From: Litorivicinus sp.
GTDB lineage: Bacteria; Pseudomonadota; Gammaproteobacteria; Pseudomonadales; Litorivicinaceae
Assembly (NCBI GenBank): GCA_028339155.1
Contig: JAOLBK010000006.1
Location: 1 to 64,000 of the forward strand
Length of the DNA: 64,000 nucleotides
Direction: 5' to 3'
Position 1 is the stretch's first letter. Every line of letters begins with the position of its first letter. Made by a program: the position numbers and the translations under genes. The notes beneath the pieces were generated by a model. It saw only the letters and a list, made by a program, of their open reading frames with translations. It was not told the DNA's origin and did no database searches. Of this stretch, positions 61,306 through 64,000 are shown in pieces.

Positions 61306-61872
61306 ATGAGACCTAAGTGGGTGTCGATCTTGGCAGCCTTCATAACAAGTGTTGTAGTTCAGTGCACTAACGCGGATGAGGTATTTAATAGCCAGGTGGC
61401 CGTGTGTCAGGGGTGTCATGGTCCAACTGTGGTTGAAAATGATCCTAAAGTTCCCGAAATTCAGGGTCAGCACTTTTATTATGTTTACTCTCAGCTCAAA
61501 GACTACAAGGCAAATCGTAGATCACATCAAATTATGACATTGATGTCTGCCGGCTTGGACAAGAAAATGATGAAGCAACTTGCGCAATTCTATTCTGAGC
61601 AAAAGTGGATTAATCGTGCTCCGAACGGTGTTTTAGATGAGCAAATTGCTGGTAATGCGATGGTTGCAGGGCAATGCACGCAGTGTCATGGCAACTACAA
61701 GGGCTTAAATGGGATACCACGACTGGCCGGTCAGAAGGCTAGTTACTTGGAAGAGACGATGCGCGCATTTAAGCAAAGGGAGAGAATGAATGCTGGGGCT
61801 AAGTCAGCATTGTTTTCTACTATGTCGGATTCAGAAATCAAGGCGGTAGCGGATTTTTTAGCTAGCCAGTAG
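61306..61872 (+). CDS. Periplasmic di-haem cytochrome c (c4/c553-like)
   Basis: The protein has 188 residues from ATG 61306, with a strong AGGAGG site. A signal peptide (LAAFITSVVVQCTNA) precedes two CxxCH haem sites: CQGCHG near residue 36 and CTQCHG near 125. The repeat FYYVYSQLKDYKANRRSHQIM and later GIPRLAGQKASYLEETMRAFKQRERMNAG are the typical halves of the cytochrome c4/c553 family, with axial-Met residues (HQIM, RMNAG) that would ligand the irons. It probably accepts electrons from the PQQ dehydrogenase. A paralogue follows after 25 bases. Confidence 0.92.
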   Translation: MRPKWVSILAAFITSVVVQCTNADEVFNSQVAVCQGCHGPTVVENDPKVPEIQGQHFYYVYSQLKDYKANRRSHQIMTLMSAGLDKKMMKQLAQFYSEQKWINRAPNGVLDEQIAGNAMVAGQCTQCHGNYKGLNGIPRLAGQKASYLEETMRAFKQRERMNAGAKSALFSTMSDSEIKAVADFLASQ

Positions 61873-61897
61873 TGTTATTAAATAATTAAATAATTAA

Positions 61898-62491
61898 ATG
61901 GTTGAAATGAAATATTTTTTTGTTGTCTTTAAGTCCTTCTTTTTCATTACGCTTCTCGGTCCAGCCAATCAAATGGCGATCGGAGACGAGGTTTCGACGT
62001 TAATTCTTCAATGTGAGGGCTGCCACGCTGGTGGCGGATTGAAGGCTGATCCACTAGCGCCCAACATTCGAGGCCAGCATTTTTTTTATTTATATACACA
62101 ACTCAAGGACTACAAAGCCGAGCGTCGAAGCCACTCAGTGATGACCTCAATTGCAGCAGAACTCTCTAAGAAGGAAATGAAAGCGTTGGCCAATCACTAT
62201 TCTGAACAGGCTTGGGTAAAGGTTGAATCTAATGTGGATGGGCGAGATGATGCGCGAGCCTCAGAAATCCTTGCTTCTGGAGGGCGTAACGCATGTTTGA
62301 AATGTCATGCGAATTTTATCGGTTTAAATGGGACGCCGCGATTAGCGGGCCAAAAGAGCTCTTACTTGCGAGAAACGATGCAAGGATTTAAACGAAAAAC
62401 CCGGTTAAATGCAGCAACAAAAAATACTCTCTTTAAAGAAATATCAGACTCAGATATTAGTGCGTTAGCTAATTATATTGGTGATCAATAA
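61898..62491 (+). CDS. Second periplasmic di-haem cytochrome c, paralogue of the upstream gene
   Basis: The protein has 197 residues. Signal peptide (FFFITLLGPANQMAIGDE) then two haem motifs, CEGCHA near residue 38 and CLKCHA near 132. FFYLYTQLKDYKAERRSHSVM and GTPRLAGQKSSYLRETMQGF closely parallel the upstream protein, so the two genes arose by tandem duplication. Start ATG 61898, with ATG 61907 as an alternative, and no good ribosome binding site. The family's axial methionines appear in HSVM and RLNA (the latter lacking Met, a difference from the paralogue), so the second haem may have altered ligation or potential. Electron partner inferred from context. Confidence 0.9.
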   Translation: MVEMKYFFVVFKSFFFITLLGPANQMAIGDEVSTLILQCEGCHAGGGLKADPLAPNIRGQHFFYLYTQLKDYKAERRSHSVMTSIAAELSKKEMKALANHYSEQAWVKVESNVDGRDDARASEILASGGRNACLKCHANFIGLNGTPRLAGQKSSYLRETMQGFKRKTRLNAATKNTLFKEISDSDISALANYIGDQ

Positions 62492-62597
62492 CTTCTTAAA
62501 TGGATGCCTCCCAATTGACTCTATCGATTTAATTCACCGTTTAGATTGGACAGTAGTGCCTTTAAGAAGTTCCGCTACAGAGTTCCTTGTTCATTTG

Positions 62598-63461
62598 TTA
62601 TTGATTCTTTATTAGCTGCGCTATCTCTACGTGATTTGTTTGATTCGCATAGTCAAGCGCGGTCAAGTCCCGATTATCAGCATTTAAAGTTGTCGCGCCC
62701 GCCTGCAATAAGATCTGAACGGTTTTCAACGCGTCGTCTGGCGGAGTGTCCGCGGTGTGGCCGGCAGCCCACATGAGAGGAGTTGTCTCATTTATAAAAA
62801 TTTCATTTGGGTCAACACCTGCGTCGAGCAACAGGCTGACGATATTGTGAAAGCCCTTTGCAGCTGAATAAATTAGTGCTGATTTACCAGTATTATCTCG
62901 CTTCGCTGGATCTGCGCCGGCTTTAAGAAGTTGTTTAACAAATTGAATATTTCCATCGAATGCTGCAAGAGAAAGCGGGGTTTCATTGTCTAAAGTTATA
63001 ACATTGACTTCTACATTTTGACTTAAAAGCCATTTGATTGTTTTTTTGCGGTTATTTTTCACAGCTTTTAGCAATGCTGTTGCGCCTCTCAGATTAGGCT
63101 GGTCCAGCCGTCCTCCATGAGAAGTTAAATATTTGAGGGCTTCTAATTGACCGGCTTGCGCAGCACGAATGGTTGGCGTATTGGCTAGTCGATCTTTGAC
63201 GTTGATCAGAGCACCTAACTCGATAAGCCGGGTGACCTCAATTAGGCAACCTTTCTCGCTGGCTTCCAATAGGAGCATAGAATACTCTCGCACCAATGCT
63301 TTATCTCCAAGCGCAATACGCTTGTCTCTGACTAGATCGCAGACCAGCTTATTTTCGCCGGCTTTGTTATGGCCGCCAGCCTCGACTTGAGTCGTTGTCC
63401 CCAGGATAATGGAAGTGAAAAAAATTGTGAGGCCGTAAGAAATGCGTTTGAATAAATACAC
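62598..63461 (-). CDS. Exported ankyrin-repeat protein
   Basis: The protein has 287 residues if GTG 63461 is used; the frame extends to an ATG at 63512, but GTG 63461 directly precedes a proper signal peptide (RISYGLTIFFTSIILGTTTQVEA). About six ankyrin repeats follow from residue ~75: LIEVTRLIELGALINVKDRL, ATPTIRAAQ-type units, GATALLKAVKNNRKKTIKWLL, ETPLSLAAFDGNIQFVKQLL, GKSALIYSAAKGFHNIVSLL and TPLMWAAGH. It would be a periplasmic protein-binding scaffold. It is convergent with the cytochrome genes and divergent from, and slightly overlapping, the hydrolase gene at 63442. Confidence 0.85.
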   Translation of the reverse strand: MYLFKRISYGLTIFFTSIILGTTTQVEAGGHNKAGENKLVCDLVRDKRIALGDKALVREYSMLLLEASEKGCLIEVTRLIELGALINVKDRLANTPTIRAAQAGQLEALKYLTSHGGRLDQPNLRGATALLKAVKNNRKKTIKWLLSQNVEVNVITLDNETPLSLAAFDGNIQFVKQLLKAGADPAKRDNTGKSALIYSAAKGFHNIVSLLLDAGVDPNEIFINETTPLMWAAGHTADTPPDDALKTVQILLQAGATTLNADNRDLTALDYANQTNHVEIAQLIKNQ

Positions 63462-64000
63462 GTTATGGATCTCTAAAATAAAGTTTATCGTTCTATTTAG
63501 TTTAGTCAGCATATTCCAGGCAGTTGAAGCTGCGCCGGATATATCCTATCGCCACGGAGAGATGGTCTCGGTCGGCCTCCTTGACTATCACGTATTTTGC
63601 ACTGGTTCTGGCCAGTCAACAATCATTCTTGAGTCAGGATTAGGTGGAAATTATTTAGATTGGTCTCTTTTACAGCCAATATTGTCAAAAAATGTGGTAG
63701 TGGTCTGCAGTTATGATCGCGCTGGATATGGTTGGTCGTCGATGGGAGAGAAGCCTCGGTTGGCAACTCGGGCCGCGAGTGAGTTCAATGATTTGGCTGC
63801 CCAACTGAAGTTACCTCGACCAATCACATTTGTTGGACACTCATATGGTGGACTGATTGGAGTAGCGATATCGAACTTAACGCCCAGATCAGTCGATGGG
63901 CTGGTTTTTCTTGACTCGATGCATCCGAATCAATTTGAAAGACTAAAAAATGAAGCAAATGTCGACTTACCAGCGAAGCCATCTAGGGCAATTATTTTTT
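63442..64000 (+). CDS. Exported alpha/beta hydrolase, 3' end outside window
   Basis: The frame from ATG 63442 is open to the right edge. It begins with a signal peptide (KIKFIVLFSLVSIFQAVEA), then YHVFCTGSGQSTIILESGLGGNYLDWSLL, the oxyanion-hole region, SYDRAGYGWSS with the conserved 'YDR.G.G.S', and the nucleophile elbow FVGHSYGGLIG with the catalytic Ser. The catalytic Asp and His would follow outside the window. Esterase, lipase or haloalkane-dehalogenase-type substrates are possible; the ESGLGG and GHSYGG motifs favour a serine esterase. The start overlaps the 5' end of the divergent ankyrin gene by about 20 bases. Confidence 0.82.
   Translation, partial: MRLNKYTLWISKIKFIVLFSLVSIFQAVEAAPDISYRHGEMVSVGLLDYHVFCTGSGQSTIILESGLGGNYLDWSLLQPILSKNVVVVCSYDRAGYGWSSMGEKPRLATRAASEFNDLAAQLKLPRPITFVGHSYGGLIGVAISNLTPRSVDGLVFLDSMHPNQFERLKNEANVDLPAKPSRAIIF

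Overview
The window looks like chromosomal DNA of a marine, planktonic proteobacterium, probably a gammaproteobacterium. The evidence is a proteorhodopsin with a full retinal pathway in the order typical of marine Proteobacteria, a PQQ operon with a PQQ-dependent dehydrogenase and c-type cytochromes, an E. coli-type long QueF, EttA, a Tas-like aldo/keto reductase and an OvoA ovothiol synthase. Base composition is moderate and, judged by eye, clearly AT-richer in the first 21 kb. No insertion sequence, integrase, CRISPR array or rRNA was seen.

Region 1 (1-25 kb) is a surface-polysaccharide or glycoconjugate locus, all on the + strand and tightly packed. It begins with part of a nonulosonate (legionaminate-type) activation module: a CBS-nucleotidyltransferase resembling PtmE, a LegF-like CMP-sugar synthetase, a LegB-like dehydratase and a LegC-like aminotransferase. 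A PglK/MsbA-like ABC flippase follows. Then comes an unusual set: a second CMP-sugar synthetase, a split UxaA/GarD-type sugar-acid dehydratase (separate SAF and catalytic ORFs) and a uronate-dehydrogenase-like SDR. Next are several glycosyltransferases, two capsule-synthesis-like proteins, two polytopic membrane proteins, a methyltransferase with a Trm112-like N-terminus and an alkaline-phosphatase-superfamily protein. The region closes with a WecA-type initiating transferase, GalU and UDP-glucose dehydrogenase, which supply UDP-sugars.

Region 2 (26-36 kb) is mostly housekeeping. It holds a histone-deacetylase-family hydrolase coupled to ugd, tRNA-Glu and tRNA-Gly with promoter and terminator, a YadGH-like ABC exporter, queF, a YdjA-like nitroreductase, tRNA-Ser, a UDP-glucuronate 4-epimerase on the - strand, a RutE-like nitroreductase, a remnant of an outer-membrane barrel protein and ovoA.

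Region 3 (36-47.5 kb, - strand) carries pqqABCDE, including a short pqqA of 29 codons, and then the photosystem: proteorhodopsin, crtE, crtI, crtB, crtY, blh, idi type 2 and a 110-residue membrane-anchored protein of unknown function. The rhodopsin has the DTE proton-pump signature and a green-tuning Leu. Two overlapping perfect hairpins lie between the rhodopsin gene and crtE.

Region 4 (48-57 kb) has a circularly permuted ATP-grasp/alpha-E protein coupled to a transglutaminase. On the - strand it has a CitE-like lyase, Tas-like reductase, MalY/PatB-like aminotransferase, EamA exporter and ettA.

Region 5 (57.5-64 kb) encodes mostly exported proteins: a pentapeptide-repeat protein, a Sel1-repeat protein, a PQQ-dependent dehydrogenase with its terminator, a fasciclin-domain protein, two tandem di-haem cytochromes c, an ankyrin-repeat protein and the start of an alpha/beta hydrolase cut by the window edge. 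PQQ made in region 3 would serve the dehydrogenase here, and the cytochromes are its likely electron acceptors. With proteorhodopsin this suggests a photoheterotroph that supplements respiration with light and periplasmic alcohol or sugar oxidation.
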